Positions 17,221-26,564 of a DNA stretch of 64,000 nucleotides are shown piece by piece (the first letter of the stretch is position 1; every line of letters starts with the position of its first letter). This stretch comes from Polaribacter sp. WD7. GTDB lineage: Bacteria > Bacteroidota > Bacteroidia > Flavobacteriales > Flavobacteriaceae. The stretch lies in contig NZ_QPEJ01000015.1 of the NCBI RefSeq assembly GCF_003335085.1, forward strand, positions 186,001 to 250,000, read 5' to 3'. The position numbers were made by a program, and so were the translations under genes. The notes under the pieces are model-generated. The model was not told where the DNA came from. It saw only the letters and a list, made by a program, of their open reading frames with translations, and did no database searches.

Positions 17221-18645
17221 TTAAAGATTAATAGTAATTGTAGCTGTAACAATTCTGTTGTCAGTAATTATATTTGCTCTAGGTTGTGCATTGCCAACAT
17301 CAATTCCGTTATAAAGGTTGTATGTACTTTCTCTATTGTTATCGCTATATGCAAAATCTAATTTAAACGAACCAAAATTATATCCAGCTCCAAAAGAATA
17401 ACCCTCTACATCATTAAAATTAAGAACATTAGTACTGGTTAGTGGCGTGTCTATAAAAGGACTTTCTTCAAAGCTATACCCGCCTCTTACACTAAATTTT
17501 TGAAGCCTCCATTCTGTACCAATATTGTAAGAATGTGTAGTTTTTAAACGATTTTGAAAAAATTGGTTGTCTTGGGCAAAAAAGTTTCCTGAAAAATTAA
17601 GATTATTATAATTTCTAATAATGTAATCTAAACTTAAAAGACCATTTTTACCAAATATAAATGCAGCACTTCCTGTTAATTTACTTGGTGTTCTTAGTCT
17701 GTAATTTAATAATTGAAAATTGTTAGACTCTGTAAAAGCATTTTCTTCTTCAGGAAAATAAGTTACTTCCCCAAAATTGGTATCATCATTAGGAATAAAA
17801 TTGGTTTCTTGAATAACTTCATTGAACCAAGTAGGTGTTTGATAAGAAGCACCAAATCTAAATTGTTTGCTTAATTTGTATATAAAACCAAGGTTAGCAG
17901 AAAAGCCAGTGCCTGTAATAAAATTTTCTTGAGACAGCTCAACATCTAACAATCTATTGTCTTGGCTACTATTTAATTCTGTTAACAAAGATTGTTGTGA
18001 AAAATTTAAATCATAAAAATTCAAACCTAATCCTACATATATTTTGTTTTGGTAAACAGATGAAAATGCAAAATTTATCTCTGTTAAATCACCGTTTAAG
18101 GTAGTTTCAAAAGCTTGTCCATCAGTAAAATTAAAGATTGTTTGTGGGTCATTAGTGTCATTAGGATTTGTCTCAAAAGTAGTAATTGCAGCATTACCTT
18201 CGGTTGCAAAACTATCAGAAAAATCTTTTGTAATTCTATAGTTAAAACCTAGCGCAAACTTGCTCCAATCTGAATTAGAGTAGGCACTGTCAAACACTAA
18301 TACCGCACCAGCATGAGAGAGATTAAAAAAATTATTGCTAAAATTTAATGATCTCCTATCATTAAAACTAGCATCACCATAAAATGTAGCAGTTTCTGTA
18401 TCTCTAGAGTTAAATGTTCCTGAAAAAGAACTGTTATTAAAAACGGCTATACCAGCAGGATTTATATTCATAACAGAAAGATCGCCTCCTAGAGCTCCAA
18501 AAGCACCGCCCATAGCTCTAAATCTTGCAGATCCATTTTGGTCATCTTGAGAGAAAAGAATTCCCAGATCTTTAAACTCAAGTGATTGAGAATAGGATGT
18601 TAATGTAACAGCGATAAACATCGCAAGTGATAAAATTTTCTTCAT
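17221..18645 (-). CDS. FadL/OmpP1-type outer membrane transport protein
   Basis: This is a probable outer membrane channel for hydrophobic compounds such as long-chain fatty acids. The 474-residue product has a signal peptide (MKKILSLAMFIAVTLTSYSQ) followed by the FadL-family N-terminal hatch-like stretch RFRAMGGAFGALGGDLSVMN, with the conserved NPAG after it. A long series of beta strands ends in ITINL. The T9SS shuttle protein PorV also belongs to this superfamily, but I see no feature that would make this PorV. It lies 35 nt after the Arg/Ser-rich lipoprotein gene and is probably co-transcribed with it. Confidence 0.8.
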   Translation of the reverse strand: MKKILSLAMFIAVTLTSYSQSLEFKDLGILFSQDDQNGSARFRAMGGAFGALGGDLSVMNINPAGIAVFNNSSFSGTFNSRDTETATFYGDASFNDRRSLNFSNNFFNLSHAGAVLVFDSAYSNSDWSKFALGFNYRITKDFSDSFATEGNAAITTFETNPNDTNDPQTIFNFTDGQAFETTLNGDLTEINFAFSSVYQNKIYVGLGLNFYDLNFSQQSLLTELNSSQDNRLLDVELSQENFITGTGFSANLGFIYKLSKQFRFGASYQTPTWFNEVIQETNFIPNDDTNFGEVTYFPEEENAFTESNNFQLLNYRLRTPSKLTGSAAFIFGKNGLLSLDYIIRNYNNLNFSGNFFAQDNQFFQNRLKTTHSYNIGTEWRLQKFSVRGGYSFEESPFIDTPLTSTNVLNFNDVEGYSFGAGYNFGSFKLDFAYSDNNRESTYNLYNGIDVGNAQPRANIITDNRIVTATITINL

Positions 18646-18680
18646 GTTGCTAAAATTGATGTCGTTAAATAATCTAAATT

Positions 18681-19925
18681 TTATCCTCTTCTTCGAGATG
18701 AACTTCTAGAAGATGAACTTCGTGAACTGTTCCTACTAGGAGCGCTTCTTCTAGTAGAAGAACTTCCTGAAGAATTTCTGTAAGACGATCTAGAAGATGT
18801 ACTTCTTGTAGATGATGGTCTTGTGTTTCTATTGTTATTAGAAGATTTGTTATAACTTCTTCTAGAGTTGTTTGATGAGCTCGCCGTATTGTTATTTCTT
18901 GAAGAGGTATTACTTCTAGTGTAGGTTCTTGTATTATTTCTTACGGTATTATTAGCACTTCCATTAGTGTTTCTTCTAACCACAACAACTTGTCTATTAC
19001 TTCTATTTGTATTATTAATACTTGCACTGTTATTACCTCTTCTAGAAGATGAACTTCTTCTTGTAGGTGTTGTGCTTCTTCGTGTTGTTGTAGAACTTCT
19101 TCTAGAAGTAGGGTAAGAACTACGTCTAGATGTGGTAGTACTCCTTCTCTGTGAAGTAGTTGTTGAGCCTCTTCTAGTAGAAGTAGAAGTTCTATTGTTT
19201 GTAGAGCTATTTCTTCTAGATGTTACAGATCTGCTTGTTCTATTGGTATTAGCATCTCTTCTGTTGGTTGTGTTATATATTGGTCTTCTGGTATATCTGG
19301 AATTTCTGTAAAAATTTGTGTAGTACCTGTTATATAAAAAACGATTGTTGAATCCCCAGCGGCCAGTTATAAATCCGCCTCCGAAACCATAAAAATTATT
19401 GTATGGATGCCAATAAGGATTTCCCCAAACACCCCAGCGCCCAAACCTCCATGGGTTACCTCCCCAAGCGATATTATTAAACCCCCAATTGTTAAATCCC
19501 CAACCAAATCCTCCATTCCATAACCAAGGATCGTTAAAATAAGGGTTTTGGTTGATGTTTACGACTACATCATTATTGTCATTATAGCCCCATGGTTGGT
19601 TAGGAGTATAGTTTATATTGTTGCCATTTTCGTCAACATAAATCGTATCTACAGTGTTGTAATCATCAACATTAGTAAAAATATCAGTATTATTTATTCT
19701 TTCTAAGCTATCTAATTTTCTTAAAAAGTAATTTTCTTGGTAATCATTATATTGTTCTTCATTAGCTACAACTACTTTTTCTGTTTGTCTAACCACAGGC
19801 GTATCATCATAAATACCATCACTGTAGGAAACATTTTGATACGTTCCGCAAGAGATTAATACAAAATTTACAGCAAGTAACAGTACTATTTGATTTAATC
19901 TAGGATTTATATCTACTTGTTTCAT
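18681..19925 (-). CDS. Arg/Ser/Thr/Asn-rich low-complexity lipoprotein
   Basis: I do not recognise a function. From ATG 19923-19925 the product is 414 residues. A lipoprotein signal ends at Cys26 (LISC). An acidic stretch covers about residues 40-105, and residues about 111-199 are rich in Trp, Gly, Asn and Phe (GGFGWGFNNWGFNN). The last 210 residues (about 205-414) are almost only Arg, Ser, Thr and Asn, with RRSSTTTRRS-like repeats, and end in SRRRG. The tail is strongly basic and surely disordered, as expected for something that binds a polyanion such as LPS, exopolysaccharide or DNA. The frame extends 31 codons upstream to a TTG, but that would hide the signal peptide. It sits upstream of the FadL-like gene and is divergent from proS. 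Confidence 0.75.
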   Translation of the reverse strand: MKQVDINPRLNQIVLLLAVNFVLISCGTYQNVSYSDGIYDDTPVVRQTEKVVVANEEQYNDYQENYFLRKLDSLERINNTDIFTNVDDYNTVDTIYVDENGNNINYTPNQPWGYNDNNDVVVNINQNPYFNDPWLWNGGFGWGFNNWGFNNIAWGGNPWRFGRWGVWGNPYWHPYNNFYGFGGGFITGRWGFNNRFLYNRYYTNFYRNSRYTRRPIYNTTNRRDANTNRTSRSVTSRRNSSTNNRTSTSTRRGSTTTSQRRSTTTSRRSSYPTSRRSSTTTRRSTTPTRRSSSSRRGNNSASINNTNRSNRQVVVVRRNTNGSANNTVRNNTRTYTRSNTSSRNNNTASSSNNSRRSYNKSSNNNRNTRPSSTRSTSSRSSYRNSSGSSSTRRSAPSRNSSRSSSSRSSSRRRG

Positions 19926-20080
19926 ATTGATGAGATTTAAAGGATTGTATTTTATTGATAAATTCTTGCTATAAACTCTTATAAATGTACTAATTTTGTA
20001 CCGTTTTTGTAAATACAAGTATTATTTTTAACAGAACTTTCGCTTAAAAAAGTAACAATATTTGTGCCAAACTATTAAAT

Positions 20081-21556
20081 ATGAGTAAACACTTAACAAA
20101 AAGAACTGATGACTATTCTAAATGGTATAATGAATTGGTAGTCAGAGCAGACTTAGCAGAAAATTCAGCAGTAAGAGGGTGTATGGTTATTAAACCTTAT
20201 GGTTTTGCTATTTGGGAGAAAATGCAAGCAGAGTTAGATAGAATGTTTAAAGAAACAGGTCATCAAAATGCTTATTTTCCACTTTTTGTACCCAAAAGTT
20301 TATTTGAAGCAGAAGAAAAAAATGCAGAAGGATTCGCCAAAGAATGTGCGGTTGTTACTCATTACAGGCTTCAAAATGATCCTGATAATGAAGGAAAATT
20401 ACGAGTAGATCCTGAAGCAAAATTAGAAGAAGAATTGGTAGTTAGACCAACATCTGAAGCTATTATCTGGAATACTTATAAAGGTTGGATTCAGTCTTAT
20501 AGAGATTTACCATTACTTATTAATCAATGGGCAAATGTTGTAAGATGGGAAATGAGAACACGTTTGTTTTTACGTACGGCAGAATTTTTATGGCAAGAAG
20601 GGCATACAGCCCACTCAACAAAGGCAGAAGCTGTTATAGAGGCAAAACAAATGCAAGATGTATATGCAGAATTTGCTGAGAATTTTATGGCAATGCCTGT
20701 TGTTAAGGGGGTAAAGTCAGATAGTGAGCGTTTTGCTGGCGCAGAAGATACTTATACTATAGAAGCTTTAATGCAAGACGGAAAAGCGCTGCAAGCAGGT
20801 ACAAGCCATTTTTTAGGGCAAAATTTTGCAGAAGCTTTTGATGTAAAATTTACCTCTAAAGAAGGTAAACAAGAATACGTTTGGGCAACTTCATGGGGAG
20901 TGTCTACACGTTTGATAGGAGGATTAATCATGACGCATTCAGATGACAATGGTTTGGTATTACCGCCTAAATTAGCGCCCATACAAGTTGTAATTGTTCC
21001 TATTTATAAAGGAGAAGAGCAATTAGAAGCTATTTCTAAGAAAGTTAATGAAATTGTAAAAGAGTTGCGTAAAAAAGGAATTTCTGTAAAATTTGATAAT
21101 AGAGATACTTTTAGACCTGGAGCAAAATTTGCAGAATATGAATTAAAAGGAGTTCCTGTAAGAATTGCAATAGGAAATCGTGATTTAGAAAATGGAACTT
21201 TAGAAATTGCAAGAAGAGATACTTTTGAAAAGCAAACTATAAACCAAGCAGGTGTAAGTGATGTTGTAGAGAAATTGTTAGATGAAATTCAAGAAAATTT
21301 ATTTCAAAAAGCAATAAATTTTAGAAGCGAAAATACTACAGTTGTAAACGATTTTAAAGAGTTTAAAAAAGCAATTAAAAAAGGAGGTTTTGTATCTGCA
21401 CATTGGGACGGCACAGAAGAAACAGAAGATAGAATAAAAGAGTATACAAAAGCTACCATTAGATGTATTCCTAATGAGGCTAAAGAAGAGTCAGGAGCTT
21501 GTGTTTTAACAGGAAAACCTTCTGTAAAAAGAGTACTTTTTGCTAAAGCTTATTAA
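20081..21556 (+). CDS. proS: Prolyl-tRNA synthetase, archaeal/eukaryotic type
   Basis: This enzyme charges tRNA-Pro with proline in the cytoplasm. The 491-residue product lacks the YbaK-like editing insertion of the E. coli type. It has the class II motifs [12 protein letters not shown] and [24 protein letters not shown] sequence (motif 2 region), followed by an anticodon-binding domain. The C-terminal domain ([20 protein letters not shown]) ends in a terminal Tyr, the mark of the archaeal-type enzyme. A near-consensus -7 box (AATATTTG, 20057-20064) lies 16 nt before the ATG. Confidence 0.96.
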   Translation: MSKHLTKRTDDYSKWYNELVVRADLAENSAVRGCMVIKPYGFAIWEKMQAELDRMFKETGHQNAYFPLFVPKSLFEAEEKNAEGFAKECAVVTHYRLQNDPDNEGKLRVDPEAKLEEELVVRPTSEAIIWNTYKGWIQSYRDLPLLINQWANVVRWEMRTRLFLRTAEFLWQEGHTAHSTKAEAVIEAKQMQDVYAEFAENFMAMPVVKGVKSDSERFAGAEDTYTIEALMQDGKALQAGTSHFLGQNFAEAFDVKFTSKEGKQEYVWATSWGVSTRLIGGLIMTHSDDNGLVLPPKLAPIQVVIVPIYKGEEQLEAISKKVNEIVKELRKKGISVKFDNRDTFRPGAKFAEYELKGVPVRIAIGNRDLENGTLEIARRDTFEKQTINQAGVSDVVEKLLDEIQENLFQKAINFRSENTTVVNDFKEFKKAIKKGGFVSAHWDGTEETEDRIKEYTKATIRCIPNEAKEESGACVLTGKPSVKRVLFAKAY

Positions 21557-21581
21557 AATTTTAAAAAAAAATAAAAAAATA

Positions 21582-21611
21582 TTGCAGAATTTAAAAAACG
21601 TTGTATATTTG
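21582..21611 (+). promoter_or_regulatory. Promoter of tRNA-Glu and rpsT
   Basis: TTG at 21582-21584, a 19-nt spacer and TATATTTG at 21604-21611 make a complete Bacteroidota housekeeping promoter, about 31 nt before the tRNA. Confidence 0.8.
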
Positions 21612-21642
21612 CATCCGCAATTGAGAGATATTTAATTGTTAT

Positions 21643-21714
21643 GGTCCGTTCGTCTAGGGGTTAGGACGCCAGGTTTTCATCCTGGTAACACGGGTTCGAT
21701 TCCCGTACGGACTA
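21643..21714 (+). tRNA. tRNA-Glu (anticodon TTC)
   Basis: A full cloverleaf is visible. The acceptor arms are GGTCCGT (21643-21649) and ACGGACT (21707-21713). The anticodon stem is CCAGG/CCTGG with anticodon TTC at 21676-21678, and the T-arm contains GGGTTCGATTCCC. The end of the molecule is not a fully encoded CCA. The first acceptor pair is G-T. It lies between proS and rpsT, behind its own promoter, and may be co-transcribed with rpsT. Confidence 0.95.
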
Positions 21715-21746
21715 CAAAGTTTTAATTTTAAAGAAACAAAAAAGTA

Positions 21747-21998
21747 ATGGCAAATCATAAGTCAGCATTAAAAAGAATTAGAAGTAACGAAGCAAAAAGG
21801 TTACGTAACAAATATCAGCACAAAACAACTCGTAATGCTGTTAGAAACTTACGTACTATAGAAGATAAAAAGGAAGCCGAAGGGAAATTAGGTAGTGTTA
21901 TTTCTATGTTAGATAAATTAGCTAAAAATAATATTATTCATAAGAATAAAGCAGCTAATTTAAAATCTAAATTAACAAAACACGTAGCTGCTTTATAA
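21747..21998 (+). CDS. rpsT: 30S ribosomal protein S20
   Basis: S20 is a small, very basic helical protein that binds 16S rRNA. The 83-residue product has the family N-terminus MANHKSALKRIRSNEAKRLR and a Lys-rich end (NKAANLKSKLTKHVAAL). It lies 32 nt downstream of tRNA-Glu with no separate promoter in between, so the two are probably read together. A terminator follows at 22021-22053. Confidence 0.97.
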   Translation: MANHKSALKRIRSNEAKRLRNKYQHKTTRNAVRNLRTIEDKKEAEGKLGSVISMLDKLAKNNIIHKNKAANLKSKLTKHVAAL

Positions 21999-22020
21999 AG
22001 CAGAATAATATAAAATATAA

Positions 22021-22053
22021 AAAAAAGCTCTAAATTTATTTAGAGCTTTTTTT
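22021..22053 (+). terminator. Terminator of rpsT
   Basis: A 14-bp stem with core AAGCTCTAAA / TTTAGAGCTT and loop TTTAT ends in a long T-run, 23 nt after rpsT. It also faces the end of rodA. Confidence 0.85.
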
Positions 22054-22078
22054 TTGTTATAATTTTATTTAAACTTTT

Positions 22079-23359
22079 TTACCAATCGTAATTTTTATGT
22101 GCATCAAGTCTTATAAAAATGAAGAGTAATATTGTAAAACCCCAAAGAGAAGAACCACCATAACTAAAAAAGGGTAGTGGTATTCCTACGGTGGGCAAAA
22201 GGCCAATTACCATACCTATGTTTACAATAATATGAAAAAAGAGTATAGATGCTACACTGTAGCCGTAAATTCTTCCAAACTTATTTGTGTGAGTGTCTGC
22301 CAAATAAATAATTCTAAAAAGCATTAATATAAAGGTAATAATTACCAAACTGCTTCCTAAAAAACCCCATTCTTCTCCCACAGTACTAAATATATAGTCT
22401 GTGTGTTGTTCAGGTACAAAATCTCCTTTTGTAATATCTCCATTTAAAAAACCTTTACCAGAAAATCCTCCAGAACTTATAGTGAGTTCTGATTGATATG
22501 AATTATAACCAATCGTTTTTGTGTCGGTTTTAAGGCCTAAAAGGATTTCAAAGCGGTCTCTATGGTGTTGTTTAAAGATGTTGTTGTATGAGAAATTAGT
22601 ACCAAAAATAAATAAACTCATAACAGCATAAAGACCAAAAATTTTAAGCCAATTAAACCGTAAAAATCTTTTTCCAGATTTATAGGTAATATAAGTAATT
22701 ATAAGAGTTGTTAAACCTAATAGAATAGCTAAAATTAGTGTAGGACCTAGAAGTATAGAAAAAATAAAAATGAAAATAGCAATAGTACCTATAATAAGGT
22801 AATTAAGTGTTAGACCTTCTCTATTTAATACAAAGAAGAATGCTAGGTAAATTAATGCAGAACCTGCATCTGGTTGAAGCGTAATTAATAGAGCTGGTGT
22901 AAAGATGATTACAAATGCTTTGATTTGATTTTTTATGAGCTTTAAGTTATATTGTCTGTCACTTAGTAATTTTGCTACAGCTAAGGCTGTAAAAGCTTTA
23001 ACAAATTCTGATGGTTGTAATCCTAGTACTCCAAAATTATACCAAGATTTAGCTCCGTTTATTTCTTTTCCAAAGACAAATAAACCTATAAGAGATAACA
23101 GCGAAATGATATAAAAAAGACTGGCAAATTGTTCGTAAAACTTAGCATTAAAGAAGAGAACTGTAACTATCAACGGAACTGTTAAGAAAATAAAAACGGC
23201 TTGTTTTCCGTATTTTGTTGAAAAGTTTAAAAGTTGAAAATCTTCATCTGCTTTTGAAGCCGCGTAAATGTTCATCCAACCAAAGCAAACAAGAATGATA
23301 AAAAGAATAATCAATATCCAATCTATACCGACAAAAATATTATTTCGTTCCTGACGCAA
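22079..23359 (-). CDS. rodA: Rod-shape peptidoglycan glycosyltransferase RodA
   Basis: RodA is a SEDS-family integral membrane polymerase that extends glycan strands during cell elongation, working with PBP2. The 426-residue product has about ten membrane segments. Typical stretches are GLQPSEFVKAFTALAVAK, VPEQHTDYIFSTVGEEWGF and, near the end, PFFSYGGSS. No ATG lies at the N-terminus: the frame begins at TTG 23357-23359, overlapping the end of the PBP2 gene by 20 nt. A TTG start with translational coupling is the simplest reading. It is the last gene of the mre operon. Confidence 0.93.
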   Translation of the reverse strand: MRQERNNIFVGIDWILIILFIILVCFGWMNIYAASKADEDFQLLNFSTKYGKQAVFIFLTVPLIVTVLFFNAKFYEQFASLFYIISLLSLIGLFVFGKEINGAKSWYNFGVLGLQPSEFVKAFTALAVAKLLSDRQYNLKLIKNQIKAFVIIFTPALLITLQPDAGSALIYLAFFFVLNREGLTLNYLIIGTIAIFIFIFSILLGPTLILAILLGLTTLIITYITYKSGKRFLRFNWLKIFGLYAVMSLFIFGTNFSYNNIFKQHHRDRFEILLGLKTDTKTIGYNSYQSELTISSGGFSGKGFLNGDITKGDFVPEQHTDYIFSTVGEEWGFLGSSLVIITFILMLFRIIYLADTHTNKFGRIYGYSVASILFFHIIVNIGMVIGLLPTVGIPLPFFSYGGSSLWGFTILLFIFIRLDAHKNYDW

Positions 23360-25226
23360 ATTCTTCTGGTTTTTGATTTAATTTAGCGTAAATATCTTCT
23401 AAACTTAAGTTTAACATGTTCTTTTCTCTATATCTATTTTTGTCAGATATCTTTCCGTTCAAATATTTTTCAATCATAAGACTTGTTATAGGTGCTGCAA
23501 TTGTAGATCCGTAACCTCCATTCTCCACAAAAATAGCCAATGCAATTTTAGGATTTTCCTTGGGTGCAAAAGCAACTAATATGGAGTGGTCTGGAAGTTG
23601 TATTTTTTGATCATCTATTATCGCAAAATTTTCTGCAGTTCCTGTTTTTCCACAAATATCAATTCCGTCTACTTGACTCCATTTACCTGTACCTGTTTTA
23701 AATACCTGATGCATCGCCTCTATAACAGGTGAAAAATGTTTTGAATCTATAGTCGTTTGTTTTGAAGTAGTGTATTTTGGATTATCTATTGCCCTTTTAC
23801 TTACTTCTTTTAATATATGTGGGGTGTAAAAAAAACCTTTATTTGCAATAGCAGCTGTAAAATTTGCGAGTTGAATAGGAGTTGTTAAAATTTCTCCTTG
23901 CCCAATAGCATTTGATATATTTGTAGAAGCATTCCAAGAATATTTGTACCATTTATCGTAATATTTACCATCAGGTATTAAACCAGGGCTTCCTGCAGGT
24001 AAGTCGTATCCTAGATAATTTCCCAACCCAAAACTAGTTACATGCTTATGCCAACTATCTAATCCGGCAGAGGGTTTGTTATCTTTTTCAACTATCCTTT
24101 TATAAGTATTAGAAAAATAGCTATTACAAGATCTTGCTATAGCAGTTTTTAACCGAATGGGTTTAGCATAAATACCACAATGACATCCCATAAAAGCATC
24201 TTTAGACCTTCCGTATTTGTAACCATTATAGCAAAAGAAATGTGTTTTTTCATTGATAACACCCTCTTGAAGTCCTATGAGAGCATTCATCATTTTAAAT
24301 GGAGAACCAGGTGGATAAGCAGCTAAAAGGCCTCTATCAAAAGAAGGTTTACTAACGGTGTCATTAAAAAGTAATACAGAGTTTTTAGAACGTTTTCGTC
24401 CAACTAACATGTTAGGGTTATAGGAGGGAGCTGTGATTAAGGCTAATATTTCTCCGGTTGCAGGTTCTATTGCTACAATTCCTCCTCTTTTGCCAGACAT
24501 TAATTTTTGACCATAGCGTTGTAAATCTATATCAAGCGTTAGCGTAAGGTCTTTTCCATTTTCTGGTAATGTGTCAAAAACACCATTTTTATAACTACCG
24601 GTTACTTTGTTAAGATTGTTTCGTTGTAAGTACTTTTTACCTTTTTCACCTCTTAAGAAACTTTCATATTGGCGTTCAATGCCATCTTTGCCTATCAATT
24701 CTCCAGCTTCGTAATAGTTGCTCTTTATAGCTAGAGCTTCGCTAACTTCTCCAATGTAACCCAAAACATTAGCCGCAGCATTAAATGGGTATTCTCTTAT
24801 AATTCTTTTTTGAATATAGAAGCCTTGGTATTTATGAAGTTTTTCTTGTAAATAAGCAAAGTCTTCTTTTGCCAATTGTTTTAAAAAAACAGAAGGTAGG
24901 TAAGAAGCATATTTTTTTGCTTTATCAAGTCTTTTTAAGAAGCTTTTTTTATCAATCTTTAAAAGATTACAAAACTCTAAAGTATCTATAGATTTTACTT
25001 GGTTGGGTTGCACCATAACGTCATAAGAAAGTTCATTGGCAACTAAGAGTTTTCTGTTTCTATCGTAAATATATCCTCTTTCTGGGTAATCATATTCAAT
25101 TTTTACAGCAGAATTTCGTATTGGGTCATAATTTGAGCCTTTTACAATTTGCAATTGAAAGAGTCTTCCAATAAAAACAACACCCACCAGTGTAATTAAA
25201 AAGTAAAGTATAAAACTTCTTTGCAT
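23340..25226 (-). CDS. mrdA: Penicillin-binding protein 2 (peptidoglycan D,D-transpeptidase)
   Basis: This inner-membrane transpeptidase cross-links peptidoglycan during elongation, in complex with RodA. The 628-residue product has an N-terminal membrane anchor (about 5-22), a dimerisation domain and a transpeptidase domain. The active-site motifs are in order: SPFK (in PPGSPFKMM; catalytic Ser), SCN, and KTGT (in CGKTGTAEN). The region between contains GVINEKTHFFCYNG, where a Cys pair (CHC) is unusual but of unknown meaning. It is 2 nt downstream of mreD. Confidence 0.95.
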   Translation of the reverse strand: MQRSFILYFLITLVGVVFIGRLFQLQIVKGSNYDPIRNSAVKIEYDYPERGYIYDRNRKLLVANELSYDVMVQPNQVKSIDTLEFCNLLKIDKKSFLKRLDKAKKYASYLPSVFLKQLAKEDFAYLQEKLHKYQGFYIQKRIIREYPFNAAANVLGYIGEVSEALAIKSNYYEAGELIGKDGIERQYESFLRGEKGKKYLQRNNLNKVTGSYKNGVFDTLPENGKDLTLTLDIDLQRYGQKLMSGKRGGIVAIEPATGEILALITAPSYNPNMLVGRKRSKNSVLLFNDTVSKPSFDRGLLAAYPPGSPFKMMNALIGLQEGVINEKTHFFCYNGYKYGRSKDAFMGCHCGIYAKPIRLKTAIARSCNSYFSNTYKRIVEKDNKPSAGLDSWHKHVTSFGLGNYLGYDLPAGSPGLIPDGKYYDKWYKYSWNASTNISNAIGQGEILTTPIQLANFTAAIANKGFFYTPHILKEVSKRAIDNPKYTTSKQTTIDSKHFSPVIEAMHQVFKTGTGKWSQVDGIDICGKTGTAENFAIIDDQKIQLPDHSILVAFAPKENPKIALAIFVENGGYGSTIAAPITSLMIEKYLNGKISDKNRYREKNMLNLSLEDIYAKLNQKPEEFASGTK

Positions 25227-25228
25227 TA

Positions 25229-25729
25229 TTATTTTTTGGTAAAAATATAAGTTCCTAAGAAAAATAATATCAGTGTAAAAATACTTGAGTAAAGTGTATT
25301 TAGTAAAACTACTGATATATTTTGAAAACTAAAATTAATAAAAGAAAAATAGATAAGATGATGTATAATTGTTAAAGTTGTTACATAGTTAAAAACTTTA
25401 CCAAAAGCTTCTGATTTTAAATTGAAAAAAGGATAATCTGCAACTACTTTTCTAAAATATAAGCGAACAAAAAATAATCTTACATAAGCAATTACAATAA
25501 TTGAAAAGGCATGAATTCCACCTGAGTCCGAAAAAAAATCAACAGAAACTCCCAGTAAAAAACTATAAAATAGAAAAGGGATTCTATTTTCTTTTAGAGG
25601 GTATAAAAAAACAAACGCAATGTATAAATATGGGTTTATATACCCTAGAAACAAGATGTTATTCAGAATAAATACTTGTAGCAAGAGCAATGAGAAGAAT
25701 AATATTGGAAGGTTTAAAGGTTTATTCAT
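25229..25729 (-). CDS. mreD: Rod shape-determining protein MreD
   Basis: MreD is a small integral membrane protein of the elongation complex. The 166-residue product has about five hydrophobic segments and very low overall conservation, as is usual for MreD. The assignment rests on its length, membrane profile and position between mreC (8-nt overlap) and the PBP2 gene (2-nt gap). Start is ATG 25727-25729. Confidence 0.85.
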   Translation of the reverse strand: MNKPLNLPILFFSLLLLQVFILNNILFLGYINPYLYIAFVFLYPLKENRIPFLFYSFLLGVSVDFFSDSGGIHAFSIIVIAYVRLFFVRLYFRKVVADYPFFNLKSEAFGKVFNYVTTLTIIHHLIYFSFINFSFQNISVVLLNTLYSSIFTLILFFLGTYIFTKK

Positions 25730-26549
25730 CCTGAAGCGCTTCTAAAGATTTAATTTCTACTTTATCTAAATTTTTAATTACGTACACATAGCCTAAGTTA
25801 CTCATATCATTAAATAAAGTAACATCAACTTTATTGTCTGCTGTATTTCCTTTATTAATTTTAGAAACAACACCAATTAAAATTCCCTCAGGAAAAATAG
25901 TTGACATTCCACCAGTTTCAATTGTATCTCCAATTTTAAGAGGTGCTTGCCTAGGAATATCAGAGAGTTGCACAATATTATAATGAATTCCATCCCAACC
26001 TAAAGAACCAAAGTAATTGCTGTTTTTTAAGCGCGCATTTATTTTACTGTTTCTATTTAGAATAGATTGTACTGTGGAATACCCATTTGATGGACTATCA
26101 GTAATACCAATAACTCCTTTACTATTTACAACAGCCATTTCTTTAAAAACACCATCATTTTGACCTTTGTTAATGGTTAGAAAATTAAAGTTTTTACTGT
26201 AACTATTTTTGATAACTTTAGCTGTTGTGTAAGTGTATTTTTGATGGTATTTTATAGAATCTGTAACTGTAGAATCACTATCGATAACTGCAAAACTCTT
26301 TTTTTCTAAAAGATTTTTTAATCGTGTATTTTCTTCTGCGAGGATTTTATTTTCTGATTTTAAGTTCCAGTATTCAGAAATACTTGAAGCTTGTGAATAC
26401 AAACCACCAGTAACAAAGTTTGCTGAGTTTACAAATTTACTTTTGTGGTAATTTAAATTATTAAACGTAAAAGTAAGGGCAATGAATCCTAACAATAAGA
26501 AAAACAGAAAATACTTAAACTTCTGAAAAAAATAGATAATCTGTTGCAT
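25722..26549 (-). CDS. mreC: Rod shape-determining protein MreC
   Basis: MreC is a periplasmic scaffold anchored by one N-terminal membrane helix (about residues 12-30). It has a coiled-coil stretch (about 60-95, KSENKILAEENTRLKNLLEK) and a beta domain that contacts PBP2. The 275-residue product contains the family segments KNSYSKNFNFLTINKGQNDG and PEGILIGVVSKI. It lies 15 nt downstream of mreB and overlaps mreD by 8 nt. Confidence 0.93.
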   Translation of the reverse strand: MQQIIYFFQKFKYFLFFLLLGFIALTFTFNNLNYHKSKFVNSANFVTGGLYSQASSISEYWNLKSENKILAEENTRLKNLLEKKSFAVIDSDSTVTDSIKYHQKYTYTTAKVIKNSYSKNFNFLTINKGQNDGVFKEMAVVNSKGVIGITDSPSNGYSTVQSILNRNSKINARLKNSNYFGSLGWDGIHYNIVQLSDIPRQAPLKIGDTIETGGMSTIFPEGILIGVVSKINKGNTADNKVDVTLFNDMSNLGYVYVIKNLDKVEIKSLEALQDE

Positions 26550-26564
26550 TGCTAGAGGGTACTG

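Noticed and set aside
23868..24300. Frameshift or inactivation of PBP2 because of its unusual CHC stretch
   Set aside because: SxxK, SxN and KTG motifs are all in frame and correctly spaced; the extra cysteines are odd but the enzyme looks intact.
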